Counted from the stretch's first letter, positions 34,389 to 43,838 are shown. The stretch: 59,108 nucleotides of DNA from UBA9655 sp964597045 (GCA_964597045.1 CAZQWE010000010.1:1-59108); one strand, 5' to 3'. Program-made: numbers and translations. The notes: a model not told the origin generated them from the sequence alone.

Positions 34389-35834
34389 TTACTTCCGAAA
34401 ACGCCCAAACAATTTTTTAAAGAACCCAGTCTTTTCCTGAACAGCTGGTTGGGCTTGTTGTGCTCTTAGGGCTTCTATCTGAGCTTGAAGTTTTGCCATT
34501 TCTTCTTGGTTATCTTGCATTATTTTGAGTTCAGCTTGCTGTCTTGCAAGTGCTCTTTCCTTCTCTTCTGTTTGTTCTCTTTCCAGGTTTTCGAGAGCCT
34601 CTTTCAAAGCTCGTATTTCTGCTTCCTCTTCACTTTCTACATCCGTTGGCTTTGAGGCTTCAAGAGCCATGATCCATGCTTGTAAAGGATTAAGGGCGCC
34701 TTGGCCGACAAGAGCATCATCTTGATCTTTTAATTTTAAGGCAGATTTTAGAAGGATACTTTTCACGTCTTTCATTGAAAAATCAGGGAAATATTTACCT
34801 AATATCGAAGCCATTCCTGCCACTTGAGGAGAGGCAAATGAGGTCCCTACGGCTAGCTGATCCTTATCTGTTTTTCTGACACCTGTCGTCTCATCAAATA
34901 CAGATGTGCCCAGTTGAAAGCCCTCTGTCGTGATATAATGAGATTTTTGCTCACCAGCAGGATTGGAATAATCTGAGAGTGTTTTTTTAGTATCACTGTC
35001 AAAAGAGCCAACAAGAAGAACATGCTCAGCTAACTCAGGAAGCTCGTGCAACATACCTCTTACAGATACCCAAGGCCTTGTCCCAATTCTTTCAGCATCA
35101 CCTTTCATACCCTCGTTTCCCGCACTGACAACAAGAAGCATATCATTCTGTTTAAGGATGGTCGCGAGTTTTCCGATCAGGTCAGTTGAGTCTTTATGAA
35201 CATAAAAGCTTTGTGACATATTGATAACGCGAGGTTTTGGTAAATTCCATTTTTTACAATCCTCTAAAGCACTTTCAAGATTATTAATAAAACTTTGATT
35301 GATGGGCGCGCGATTTGACATTGATTTTATGGGGTATACCGTTGCACCTTCAGCTATCCCTGAAGCCTCTGGATTTTTTGAAGCAAGCGCTGACGCAACG
35401 CGATTTCCATGCAAAATACCCTTATCTTCATTGGTTCGAATATAATTAGGATTTTCGAATTTAACGAAGTTCGTCATAGCATCTTTTTCAAAATCCGTAT
35501 CATAAACAATAACAGTGCTTCCTTCCCCATTAAGTTGAAATTTTTGCAATGTGAGAACTCCATAAGTTCTTGCTTGCAGGTAATCTTCTGGATTCAATGT
35601 TTTCATAAAAGTACTGAGTAACCCTAAATCGCCAGCTTCACCTTTAATGAGTGATATTTGAGAGTCTTGCCGTTTCGCAGATTTCCTTTGAACTTTTGGT
35701 GAGGTTTTTGGAATATCCTCCCCTTTAGGAGTGTTGATCGCTTTAGCCGCCCCGCCAATCATGCCGATAGCAAAGAGCGGAAGCATGAGTTTTTTGATGA
35801 AAGATGAGGATTTTGGTTTTTTAAGATTATTCAT
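34389..35834 (-). CDS. Secreted subtilisin-like (S8) serine protease with C-terminal coiled coil
   Basis: This is a 481-residue protein. After a basic N terminus and one hydrophobic signal/anchor (~17-35) comes an S8 catalytic domain: VIVYDTDFEKD (Asp region), GILHGNRVASALASKN (His), the oxyanion Asn in VVSAGNEGM, and VGTSFASPQVAGMASIL (Ser). The usual HGTHVA is HGNRVA here, still with the catalytic His. Residues ~400-470 form a long Glu/Gln-rich heptad region (EEEAEIRALKEALENLEREQ), and the end is basic (FFKKLFGRFRK). AGGTGG lies six bases before the ATG. Export and cleavage of periplasmic or host proteins is inferred. It is monocistronic. Confidence 0.85.
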   Translation of the reverse strand: MNNLKKPKSSSFIKKLMLPLFAIGMIGGAAKAINTPKGEDIPKTSPKVQRKSAKRQDSQISLIKGEAGDLGLLSTFMKTLNPEDYLQARTYGVLTLQKFQLNGEGSTVIVYDTDFEKDAMTNFVKFENPNYIRTNEDKGILHGNRVASALASKNPEASGIAEGATVYPIKSMSNRAPINQSFINNLESALEDCKKWNLPKPRVINMSQSFYVHKDSTDLIGKLATILKQNDMLLVVSAGNEGMKGDAERIGTRPWVSVRGMLHELPELAEHVLLVGSFDSDTKKTLSDYSNPAGEQKSHYITTEGFQLGTSVFDETTGVRKTDKDQLAVGTSFASPQVAGMASILGKYFPDFSMKDVKSILLKSALKLKDQDDALVGQGALNPLQAWIMALEASKPTDVESEEEAEIRALKEALENLEREQTEEKERALARQQAELKIMQDNQEEMAKLQAQIEALRAQQAQPAVQEKTGFFKKLFGRFRK

Positions 35835-35991
35835 GGGTGCCACCTATAAATACTATTGTTATTTTAATTATAATAATAAAATAAAGATGTGTCAAACATT
35901 GAAGGTATTAAAAAAATTTATAAATTTTTTTTTAACGAATTGTTAATTACTATTTGAAATGATAGTCGGGACAACCAAAAAGGAGAAAAAG

Positions 35992-36318
35992 ATGTCCAAA
36001 AAGTACCTACAAATTGTGACCTTAACGGTATGCAGTTTTGCTATGTCTGATGTTTTCGCTGCAGGGGATTGTAAAACAAATGACTGCTATTGCGGTATGG
36101 GTATTCAAAACAAAAGAGATAAGGAAAAGTTTGAGACAACTTGTTATACGGCTGCAAATAAAAAGGTCAAGGTCTATGATGGATTTGGCGATTCTAGAGC
36201 CTCAGAAAAAAATTGTCTTACAAAATGTCTTGGACTCGATGCTGGGGCTGTCATAAGGATTATGGCCAATCAGTTTTCACCTGAGTCAAAGAAAGTCTTA
36301 AAAGCGGATCCTAAGTAA
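35992..36318 (+). CDS. Small secreted Cys-rich protein
   Basis: This 108-residue protein has a clear signal peptide (MSKKYLQIVTLTVCSFAMSDVFA). The mature part has six Cys (GDCKTNDCYCGMG, TTCYTA, KNCLTKCLG), suggesting disulfides. No known domain is recognised. The ATG at 35992 has AAGGAG six bases upstream. It is divergent from the subtilase gene. A similar Cys-rich protein lies at 43557, but the sequences show little more than the Cys pattern in common. Confidence 0.8.
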   Translation: MSKKYLQIVTLTVCSFAMSDVFAAGDCKTNDCYCGMGIQNKRDKEKFETTCYTAANKKVKVYDGFGDSRASEKNCLTKCLGLDAGAVIRIMANQFSPESKKVLKADPK

Positions 36319-36379
36319 GGACTGCCATTAAGTGGGAGAAATCCCTCACTCAAAGGCGTCAGCAATGGCGCCCTTTTTC

Positions 36380-37705
36380 TTACCCCTTTTTCTCAGGGGT
36401 TGTCTCAACATTCATACGGATACGATATCTCAGACTGGCTTCTTCTTTTGCAGCTAATTTAATGACCCAGGTGAGACGATTTTCTTCCTCTTCATGGGGA
36501 TGGGTTTCTCGTAAGATTATCCACTCACCGGTTACATTTTGAAACACTGTCACATCAAGGGGAGTGTCTGTTGTATTCTTTAGATCCAGTCGATAACCCG
36601 ACTCCACGACTTGACTCCCCAATTTTCGGTAATCGGTTTGCCTCATTTCCGCTGTAATATCCTTTGTGCTTCCTACACGGAGACTCAAGGGCTTACCAAT
36701 GGGGGTGTTGGGTGTTTTGTTTTCCCCTAAGTAAAACAAACCTCCATCAGGGTTTCGTTGGAAACTCTTGATTACACCCTGGGGAAGCGGAACACCCATT
36801 CCGTGGACTGTATCATTTTGTACAGAGAGCCATGTTTCAACGATGGGCTTCATGACGACGCCTTCTTCATTCGTAAGAATATCGTTCTTTGGAAATATAC
36901 GAAAACTCTTGGTGGACTTTAAGTCCTTGGCAGCAAACCAAGAAACGTTCTTTGTCGCTTTATCTTGAAGGCTCAAGGGGGTTTCAATTGTATAAAACTT
37001 ATCCCCTTCCTGGTTGCTATGACTGATGCGAAAGTGTCCTTTTTTGATATCCATGCCGCTTTCATTATGGATATTAATCCAACTATTGAGGTCTAAATTT
37101 CCAACTTCGGCTCCAATAATAATGGTATATCCTGCATCCCAGGAAAACCCTTTTGCCAGGTAGCCAATCTCATAAGTATAATTGGCATCAAGAGGTGCGG
37201 TTGTTTTAAGGGTGATGAGGGGTTCAGCAACCAGAGTATAGGGGAGATGAGGGAAAGAAAGACGTGTTTTTTCAACAGCATAGATCATGCCTCCAGATTC
37301 AACGAGAGCATCCTCACCACTAATGGCAAGGAGTTTGGCAGAAGAAGGGAGGGGTGCTGAAGGGAGAGGCAAAATTTGAACGGGTAGTCCAATGGAATGG
37401 GTAAGTAAATCATCTCTTGTTATGTGCGGTGCTTGAAAAGAATACTCGAGAACTTTTAAAGAAGGTGAGGGAGGTAACACTTGAAAAATAAAACTGTCCA
37501 TTAAGATTGAAGAAGGCACATCCTTGATCAATAGTTTGTTTGAGCCTTCCTTAAGGGGTGTCATACGTTTTTCTTTAATCAATGCTACATTGTCTGGGTA
37601 TAAAGTTACATTGATATCCAGCTGTGCTGTCTGTGATACATCCTGTACAATAGCGTGTGCCATATCAACAAAGAAGACTGTGATAAGGAGATAAATTCTT
37701 TTCAT
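36380..37705 (-). CDS. Secreted DUF4139-domain protein
   Basis: The 441-residue protein has a signal peptide (to ~18) and a beta-rich body. The region LDANYTYEIGYLAKGFSWDAGYTIII and SWINIHNESGMDIKKGHFRI fits DUF4139 (Y-x-G-x-x-W-x-A-x-Y and later W-N-x-S), and the N-terminal LDINVTLYPDNVALIKEKRMTPL fits the associated N-terminal region. A conserved NTTDTPLDVTVFQNVTGEWIIL end is visible. The family function is unknown. It starts two bases after the rmuC stop and may be cotranscribed with it. Confidence 0.8.
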   Translation of the reverse strand: MKRIYLLITVFFVDMAHAIVQDVSQTAQLDINVTLYPDNVALIKEKRMTPLKEGSNKLLIKDVPSSILMDSFIFQVLPPSPSLKVLEYSFQAPHITRDDLLTHSIGLPVQILPLPSAPLPSSAKLLAISGEDALVESGGMIYAVEKTRLSFPHLPYTLVAEPLITLKTTAPLDANYTYEIGYLAKGFSWDAGYTIIIGAEVGNLDLNSWINIHNESGMDIKKGHFRISHSNQEGDKFYTIETPLSLQDKATKNVSWFAAKDLKSTKSFRIFPKNDILTNEEGVVMKPIVETWLSVQNDTVHGMGVPLPQGVIKSFQRNPDGGLFYLGENKTPNTPIGKPLSLRVGSTKDITAEMRQTDYRKLGSQVVESGYRLDLKNTTDTPLDVTVFQNVTGEWIILRETHPHEEEENRLTWVIKLAAKEEASLRYRIRMNVETTPEKKG

Positions 37706-37707
37706 AA

Positions 37708-39072
37708 CTACCCTGCCTTTTTTAATTCTGGAGCTTGAAGCTCTCGAGGCGTATGGTCAAGGGGGTCGAGAGAAACAATTTCAGCAGCTTCAGAAACAGA
37801 CCCAAATTCTTTAAATTTTCGGGCGCTTGAAAGGACGCGATGCTCTAGACTTCCCATGGCTTGATTGTAGGATTGGACAGCTCCTCCCAAGTTTCGTCCC
37901 AGCTTTGAAAAATGGTCGGCCATATCAGAAAGACGTTTATGGAGTTCGCGCCCTAACTCACTGATTTCTTTAGCATTTTCAGCGAGTTGTTCATGACGCC
38001 ATCCGTAGGCGACGGCCCTTAAGAGGGCGATCAAGGTTGTAGGTGTTGCTAAAATAATACGATCTTCTACTCCCGCCTCAATTAGACTCGGATCTTGTTC
38101 TAATGCTGCGCTAAAGAAAGTTTCACCTGGTAGAAATAAAACAACGAATTCAGGTGCTGGTTGAAATTGTTCATAGTAGGAACGTTTAGCAAGGGCTCGA
38201 ATATGATTTCTCACTTGACGGGCATGGTCTTGCAATTTTTCAGCACGTGTTTCCTCATCTTTGGCTTCAAGGGCCTCTAGATAGGCTGCAAGAGGAGCCT
38301 TCGCATCGACAATGATCTTTTTCCCTCCAGGGAGATTGATAATGAGATCCGGTCTTAACTTTGACTCTCCCTCCTGACCCGTGACTTGTTCTTCGAAATC
38401 GCAATAATTCACCATACCTGCCATTTCGACAACTCGCCTCAGCTGAATTTCCCCCCATCGTCCTCTGACGGAAGGAGCCCTTAAAGCGTTCACCAAGTTT
38501 ACTGTTTCTGCCTTGAGTTGATTTTGACTGCTGACGAGTTCGCTCACTTGGTGTTTCAGAACGGCATAAGCACTCATACGGGACTTCTCGAGTTCAATAA
38601 TCTTTTGGTCAACAGATTGAAGGGACTCTTTGACAGGTTTTACCAAATCAGAAATGGCGGCTTGACGTGTTGATAAGTCTTGCTTGGCGAGTTCTTGAAA
38701 TTTTTCGAGTGTTGTTTGAGCCATTTCAAGAAAGGATTTATTTGTAAGACTCAAAGCTTCAGAGGAAATGACTTTAAACTTATCTTCCCATTTGGTTTGA
38801 ATGTTCTCAATAAGGTTAATTTTTTCGCTATTTTCTTTGACGAGACGATCAATCGTGGTACGGAATTCAGCATTCTTTTCAAGTAGATTTCGCGCTTCCT
38901 CTTCACGCTTAAAGAGAAGGGCTTCGGTTTCAATCAAACGAGTTGATCGTTCTTCAAAAAGCATTTTTTCTTGACCTAGTTTATGAATTCTCTTCTGAAA
39001 ATAAAGGAAGAGCAAAAGCCCGCAAACCGCGAACCCCATCATAAATCCAATTATACCTTCACTCCCCATCAT
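37708..39072 (-). CDS. rmuC: DNA recombination protein RmuC
   Basis: This 454-residue protein has an N-terminal membrane helix (~5-25), a coiled coil (~30-200) and the RmuC domain: VRGRWGEIQLRRVVEMAGM, RPDLIINLPGGKKIIVDAKAPL (PDDEXK-like D and DAK) and FVVLFLPGETFFSAALEQDPSL. RmuC limits inversions at short inverted repeats and is nuclease-like. It is the upstream gene of a pair with the DUF4139 protein and is divergent from nupC. Confidence 0.93.
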   Translation of the reverse strand: MMGSEGIIGFMMGFAVCGLLLFLYFQKRIHKLGQEKMLFEERSTRLIETEALLFKREEEARNLLEKNAEFRTTIDRLVKENSEKINLIENIQTKWEDKFKVISSEALSLTNKSFLEMAQTTLEKFQELAKQDLSTRQAAISDLVKPVKESLQSVDQKIIELEKSRMSAYAVLKHQVSELVSSQNQLKAETVNLVNALRAPSVRGRWGEIQLRRVVEMAGMVNYCDFEEQVTGQEGESKLRPDLIINLPGGKKIIVDAKAPLAAYLEALEAKDEETRAEKLQDHARQVRNHIRALAKRSYYEQFQPAPEFVVLFLPGETFFSAALEQDPSLIEAGVEDRIILATPTTLIALLRAVAYGWRHEQLAENAKEISELGRELHKRLSDMADHFSKLGRNLGGAVQSYNQAMGSLEHRVLSSARKFKEFGSVSEAAEIVSLDPLDHTPRELQAPELKKAG

Positions 39073-39225
39073 TCCTAATCCTTTGTTTTTGAATCATTCT
39101 AAAAAAAACTTCACAGAATATGATAATAACCCTAGCATCCTTTTCCAACATGTTTTAAGACAATAAGTACCCCTTCTAGGGATACACGCTTTTATGTGTT
39201 TTGACCACACTTTGCGGAGGATCAA

Positions 39226-40491
39226 ATGTCAAATACGGGGCTTATAATACAAGCTATCTCAGGTTTATGTCTATTCCTCTTTCTAGCCTGGCTATTTAGT
39301 GAAAATCGACGGGAAATCAAATTTAAACAAGTCATTTTGGGTGTAACCATTCAAATCGTTCTAGCCGTTATTGTGACAAAGTTTGAAGTTGTCCGTAAGG
39401 GTTTCCTTTGGGTTGGCGATGGAGTTATGGCTCTCAAAGATGCAACAAGTGCGGGGACAAGCTTCGTGTTTGGCTACTTGGGAGGGGGAGTCTCTCCTTA
39501 CGATGCAAAAGAGGGTGCAAGTGCTTTTATTTTTGCTTTTCAGGCATTACCTCTTGTTATCGTTATAAGCGCCATTGCTATGCTTCTCTTCCACTGGCGC
39601 ATATTGCAGGTCATTGTTAAGGTTTTCTCCACAGTCTTTCAAAAAATTCTTGGGATCGGGGGAGCTCTAGGGGTGTGTTCAGCAGCCAAGATTTTTCTTG
39701 GACAAACAGAAGCACCACTCCTTGTTCGACCCTATTTGAGTAAGTTTACAAGAAGTGAGCTCTTTACTGTGATGACTGCAGGAATGGCCACTACTTCAAT
39801 TTCAATCATGGTGATTTATGCGATGATTCTTGAAAAAACAATTCCGGATCCGATTGCACATATCTTAACGGCATCCATTATTAGTATTCCTGCTGCCATC
39901 ACCATTTCGAGAATGCTCATTCCTCAGGTGGGTGAGGATACATCAGGACACATGGTGGTTCCTTATCAGTTCTCCGGTTCTATGGAGGCCATAACCCAAG
40001 GGACTTCTGACGGGATGCGTCTATACATTAATATTATCGCTATGTTGATTGTGTTTCTTGCGGTTGTGGCCTTAGCCAACTCTGTTCTGGGTCTATTCCC
40101 AACTGTTGGTGGGGAAGTTTTAAGCCTGCAACTTATCTTAGGATACATACTCGCTCCCCTTGCTTGGTTTCTTGGGATTCCCTGGGATGAAGCTTTACCT
40201 GCGGGTGCTTTATTAGGCAAGAAAACGATTTTGAATGAACTTGTGGCTTTCGTTGGGCTTTCTGAACTTCCCAAGGGAACTTTGAGCATTAAGAGTAGTC
40301 TCATTATGACCTATGCGTTAGCTGGGTTTGCGAACCTCAGCAGCATTGGAATCCAAATCGGAGGACTAGGTTCAATGGTTCCTGAACGTAAGCAAGAGAT
40401 TATCTCACTCGGTCTTAAAGCCTTGATTGCAGGAACAATCGCAAGCTGTATGAGTGGAGCGATTATCGGGATCTTGTATAGCTTTGGTTAA
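39226..40491 (+). CDS. nupC: Concentrative nucleoside transporter (NupC/CNT family)
   Basis: The 421-residue membrane protein has about ten helices and re-entrant hairpins. Family motifs: FVFGYLGGG, ALPLVIVISA, GQTEAPLLVRPYLSKFTRSELFTVMTAGMATTS (EAP and E-F-T-M) and FVGLSELP with YALAGFANLSSIGIQIGGLG. CNT proteins import nucleosides with H+ or Na+, useful for a bacterium that takes nucleosides from a host. Strong ribosome site GCGGAGGA before the ATG. Its end overlaps the miaA start. Confidence 0.93.
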   Translation: MSNTGLIIQAISGLCLFLFLAWLFSENRREIKFKQVILGVTIQIVLAVIVTKFEVVRKGFLWVGDGVMALKDATSAGTSFVFGYLGGGVSPYDAKEGASAFIFAFQALPLVIVISAIAMLLFHWRILQVIVKVFSTVFQKILGIGGALGVCSAAKIFLGQTEAPLLVRPYLSKFTRSELFTVMTAGMATTSISIMVIYAMILEKTIPDPIAHILTASIISIPAAITISRMLIPQVGEDTSGHMVVPYQFSGSMEAITQGTSDGMRLYINIIAMLIVFLAVVALANSVLGLFPTVGGEVLSLQLILGYILAPLAWFLGIPWDEALPAGALLGKKTILNELVAFVGLSELPKGTLSIKSSLIMTYALAGFANLSSIGIQIGGLGSMVPERKQEIISLGLKALIAGTIASCMSGAIIGILYSFG

Positions 40492-41305
40492 GATCGTTAT
40501 CGTAGCCGGCCCCACAGCAAGTGGGAAATCAGCTCTCGCCTTAAAGCTAGCCCATGAGCGCGGAGGCGTGATTCTTAATGCAGACAGTCTCCAGGTGTAT
40601 AAGGGGATTGAGATTCTTACGGCACAACCACAGGATTTCCAAGGAATTTCCCATCGTCTCTATGGCTTTTTAGACCTCTCAAAAATTTGTTCCGTTGGGC
40701 TTTGGTTGGATCTGATTCATACGGAAATTCAAAAAGCATTTGGTGAAGGGAGAGTACCCATTGTTGCTGGAGGAACAGGACTCTATTTAAAAGCTCTCCT
40801 TGAAGGTTTGCCCCAACTGCCCTCGTCCTTTCCTGATATTAGAAAAGAATTGCAATCTATATCTCAAGATGAGTTATACAAAGAACTGCAAAAAAATGAT
40901 CCTCACCTTGCTTCCCAAATTAATCCTCATGACCACCAACGGACATTAAGAGGTTTAGAAGTCTATCTAGGAACAGGTAAGCCACTCAGTGAATGGCAAG
41001 GGAAAGCGCCCAAGGCTCCTCTTTATGACTTTGAGAAGATACTTCTCATGCCGTCAAAAGAAGAATTAGAAGAACGCATTGTTTTACGTATTGATCAAAT
41101 GCTTGAGGATGGGGTTATTGAAGAGGTGAGGAAAGCTCTTGGCGTAAATCCATCCGTCACAGCGATGAAAGCCATTGGTTTGAGGGAATTTGGGGCTTAT
41201 CTGAGCGGTGAATGCAGTTTAGATGAGGCAAAAGAGCTGACGATCATCCACACCCGACAGTATGCAAAACGGCAGAGAACCTGGTTTAGACACCAGTGGA
41301 ATTAG
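40484..41305 (+). CDS. miaA: tRNA dimethylallyltransferase
   Basis: This 273-residue enzyme prenylates A37 of tRNAs that read UNN codons. P-loop GPTASGKSALALKLA, NADSLQVYKGIEILTAQP, and VAGGTGLYLKALLEGLP are family signatures, and TIIHTRQYAKRQRTWFRHQW closes the protein. It is a little shorter than usual. The start is uncertain: TTG at 40484 fits the conserved N terminus and overlaps the nupC stop, while GTG at 40454 would add ten residues. It is translationally coupled to nupC. Confidence 0.94.
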   Translation: MVKIVIVAGPTASGKSALALKLAHERGGVILNADSLQVYKGIEILTAQPQDFQGISHRLYGFLDLSKICSVGLWLDLIHTEIQKAFGEGRVPIVAGGTGLYLKALLEGLPQLPSSFPDIRKELQSISQDELYKELQKNDPHLASQINPHDHQRTLRGLEVYLGTGKPLSEWQGKAPKAPLYDFEKILLMPSKEELEERIVLRIDQMLEDGVIEEVRKALGVNPSVTAMKAIGLREFGAYLSGECSLDEAKELTIIHTRQYAKRQRTWFRHQWN

Positions 41306-41413
41306 GTTGAAAAACACTTTGTAATGTGATCTGCTCTTAGTTGTTACCTTCCTCATTTTTTCAAATATCTATCTAAAATCAAAACGCTAAAAGATCTTAG
41401 GGAGACCGCCATT

Positions 41414-42496
41414 ATGGGAAAACTATCAAAATTGAATCTGACAACTCACCGTTCGCCTGTTGAATCGCTTTGCTTTCGTGTTTCTGAACACATTGATAAT
41501 GCTAGACAATGTGTTCAACGTTCAGTGGATACAGAAATGTTGAGAGCATATTGGAGAATTGGCAGGGATATCGTTGAAGTAGAACAACAAGGAGAGGCTA
41601 AGGCGGGGTATGGAGAGTCTGTGATTAAAGAACTTTCTCAAAAATTAATGGATAGATATGGAAAGGGGTTTTCAGAATCAAATATTCTAAATATGCGCAA
41701 GTTTTATATTATTTTTCAAATAGAAAATTCAATTCCGTACGCGCTGAGTACGGAATTTGAAATTCCAGAATTCAAAGCTAATTTGGGTTGGACGCATTAT
41801 CGTGAACTCATGCGGGTTAAAAGGCCAGAAGCACGGACATTTTATGAAATAGAATGTTCATAAAATAATTGGTCTGTTAGAGAGTTACAGAGGCAAATTG
41901 CAAGTCTTCTATTTGACCGACTAAGCAAAAGTAAAGATAAAGCTTCTCTTTTGAAACTTGCTACAAAAGGTCAAGAGCTAAATGATCCTAAAGATGCTAT
42001 AAAAGAACCATTAGTCTTGGAATTCTTAGGTCTTCCTGAATCTCATAAACTCAATGAATCAAAGCTAGAAGAATCTTTAATTAATAACCTACAGAACTTT
42101 ATCTTAGAATTAGGTAAAGGGTTTGCCTTTATGGCTCGGCAAAAGCGTATTACGCTCGACAATGACCATTTTTATATCGATCTCGTTTTTTATCATGTTG
42201 TTTTAAAATGTTACGTAGTTGTTGATATAAAAACAAAGAAACTAAGCTATGGCGATCTCGGACAAATGAAACTTTATGTTAATTATTTTGATCAGGAGAT
42301 TAAATCGGAAAGTGATAACCCAACTATTGGCTTGGTTCTCTGTACGGAAAAAAATGATGCGTTGGTGAGATATACTCTTGGAGAAAAAGTTAAACACATC
42401 TTTGCAAGTGCTTATCAGTTTCACTTACCTTCTGTTGTTGAACTTGAGGCAGAAATCAAAAGGGAAATCAACAGAATTTACAGAAGGAAAACGTGA
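41414..42496 (+). pseudogene. DUF1016/YhcG-type PDDEXK nuclease gene interrupted by an in-frame stop
   Basis: Two open segments (41414-41863 and 41951-42496) lie in the same frame and together make one ~360-residue DUF1016 protein. The N-terminal domain (RAYWRIGRDIVEVEQQGE, GYGESVIKELSQKLM, GKGFSESNILNMRKFY) is followed by FYEIECS-stop-NNWSVRELQRQIASLLFDRL, where intact relatives have a Lys or similar. The C-terminal nuclease half keeps HFYIDLVFYH and YVVVDIKTKK. A single base change (AAA to TAA at 41861) explains the break. Either the gene is dead, or the halves are made separately or by readthrough. The middle of the N-terminal segment also appears shortened relative to typical members. Confidence 0.85.
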
Positions 42497-42530
42497 CATG
42501 CTTTTGCCTGTCACGTTCCCAGTGTTTCCA

Positions 42531-43448
42531 TTATTGATTTTGTTTTAGCCAAAGCTTTGCCATAGAACTGATCTTTTCATCAGCGAGCGCTGCTTCATAG
42601 ATGTCTGCTTTTTGAGCGTCATTATCTCCACACATCTCTGTGAGAATAGCATTCCACTGATTTGTGGTACTATCATTGACTTCGGCCAAAATAGCATAGA
42701 TCCTTTGTTTATAATATTCACTAATGGCTTTATCGAGCCACTCAGCAACATCTACAGGGGTGTCTGTATGGCCACCCATAAAGCCTTTATGCCAAAGGGT
42801 CGTTCGCAAGTGCGTATATTTTTGAGTGAAAACCGTATTTACCCAATCCATACACCTTTTGCCCAATTCAGCTCCAACCTTGCTTGATGGATCTTTATCG
42901 AGATTTTTCTGGACTTCTCCAACAATCGCCTGCCATTCCTCACCCGAGGCTTCCTTTTCCTCTTCCGTAAAGCGACTTTTCAAGCCTTGTTCGAACTGGG
43001 CATAATCCTTAAGTTCGTTTGGATTGAGAACTTTCTTTACCCATTCATATTCTATTTGTTGTGTCATTTGATACTCCTTTATCAATTTAAGAATAGTTTT
43101 CCATGATATGGATTTTTTTGAAGTGGTTTCAGCCAGAACCGACTCAAGTGTTTGACTTGCTCCTTGCAAAGACTGAATCTTTTGCTCGAGAAATTTTTGC
43201 TGGGTCCGAAGATGGTCAAAGATATTGATCTCTTCTTTCATCAATAGTTTGATGTGGGCCAGCTCAAAGCCAAAAAACTTTAAGGCAAGTATCTGCTGAA
43301 GTTTCAACAAATCCTTTTCAGAGTACAAACGATAACCATTTGGTAAGCGTACAGAAGGTTTGAGCAAACCAACTTTATCATAATGATGCAGTGTACGCAC
43401 TGAAACATTTGTGAGTTTGCTGAGTTCTTTCACATACCATTCGGTCAT
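42531..43448 (-). CDS. MerR-family regulator with TipAS ligand-binding domain
   Basis: The product has 305 residues. An N-terminal MerR helix-turn-helix (YVKELSKLTNVSVRTLHHYDKVGLLKPS, NGYRLYSEKDLLKLQQIL) is followed by a dimerisation helix (~75-110) and a C-terminal TipAS-type domain (GLKSRFTEEEKEASGEEWQAIVGEV, KRCMDWVNTVF). TipA proteins sense thiopeptides or other ligands and activate promoters with long spacers. The ATG at 43448 has AAGGAG eight bases upstream; a longer frame has none. It probably autoregulates, see the promoter entry. No efflux pump is directly linked on the same strand, but an MFS gene lies nearby. Confidence 0.9.
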   Translation of the reverse strand: MTEWYVKELSKLTNVSVRTLHHYDKVGLLKPSVRLPNGYRLYSEKDLLKLQQILALKFFGFELAHIKLLMKEEINIFDHLRTQQKFLEQKIQSLQGASQTLESVLAETTSKKSISWKTILKLIKEYQMTQQIEYEWVKKVLNPNELKDYAQFEQGLKSRFTEEEKEASGEEWQAIVGEVQKNLDKDPSSKVGAELGKRCMDWVNTVFTQKYTHLRTTLWHKGFMGGHTDTPVDVAEWLDKAISEYYKQRIYAILAEVNDSTTNQWNAILTEMCGDNDAQKADIYEAALADEKISSMAKLWLKQNQ

Positions 43449-43468
43449 CTTTTGTCTCCTTAAAGTGA

Positions 43469-43499
43469 AGGCTAAGGTATGACCTAAGGTAAGGGTCAA
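43469..43499 (-). promoter_or_regulatory. MerR-type promoter with 19-bp spacer
   Basis: Read on the minus strand, TTGACC (43499-43494) and TAGCCT (43474-43469) are 19 bases apart, the unusual spacing that MerR regulators correct by DNA distortion. The spacer holds ACCTTAGGT, a near-palindrome, and TACCTTAG occurs twice with a 4-base gap. This fits autoregulation by the adjacent TipA-like protein. Confidence 0.65.
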
Positions 43500-43556
43500 T
43501 AAGATTTTTTCAAATTCTTATTTTAATGGTTTATGGGTACTTAAGTCCAATAAACT

Positions 43557-43838
43557 TTATGGTATGCAAGAACACTTGCCAACCGTACCTACTGCTTTAC
43601 AAGCTGTTTTTATGGTTGTGCTAGGTGCTTTGTCAACTTCATATCCGTCGCCGCCGAGTCCAGTTTTATTCCAGGCTTTTCCAAGCGCAGCGCATGTCTT
43701 GGCACAAATTCCTGGAATTTGTGCAGGACTTGAGTAAAGTGTTCCCTTTTCAAAACAAACATCTGTTGTAGCGTATAGTTCATTAGAGTAAATCGTACAC
43801 CCCAATATAACCAATGCTCCTAAAAATTTAATATTCAT
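43557..43838 (-). CDS. Small secreted Cys-rich protein
   Basis: This 93-residue protein has a signal peptide (to ~LYA at 23). The mature ~70 residues contain six Cys (VCFEKG, GICAKTCAALG, TACKAVG, KCSCIP), suggesting a disulfide-rich fold. No family is recognised. GGAGG lies six bases before the ATG. It is a second small Cys-rich exported protein in the window, compare 35992-36318. Confidence 0.78.
   Translation of the reverse strand: MNIKFLGALVILGCTIYSNELYATTDVCFEKGTLYSSPAQIPGICAKTCAALGKAWNKTGLGGDGYEVDKAPSTTIKTACKAVGTVGKCSCIP

Noticed and set aside
36345..36385. Terminator after the small Cys-rich gene at 35992
   Set aside because: AAAGGCG and CGCCCTTT can pair only with a bulge, and the sequence runs into the convergent DUF4139 gene; too uncertain to list as a feature.
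41864..41950. Frameshift between the two DUF1016 halves
   Set aside because: The halves are in the same frame (90 bases between the stop and the second ATG); a single stop codon is sufficient.
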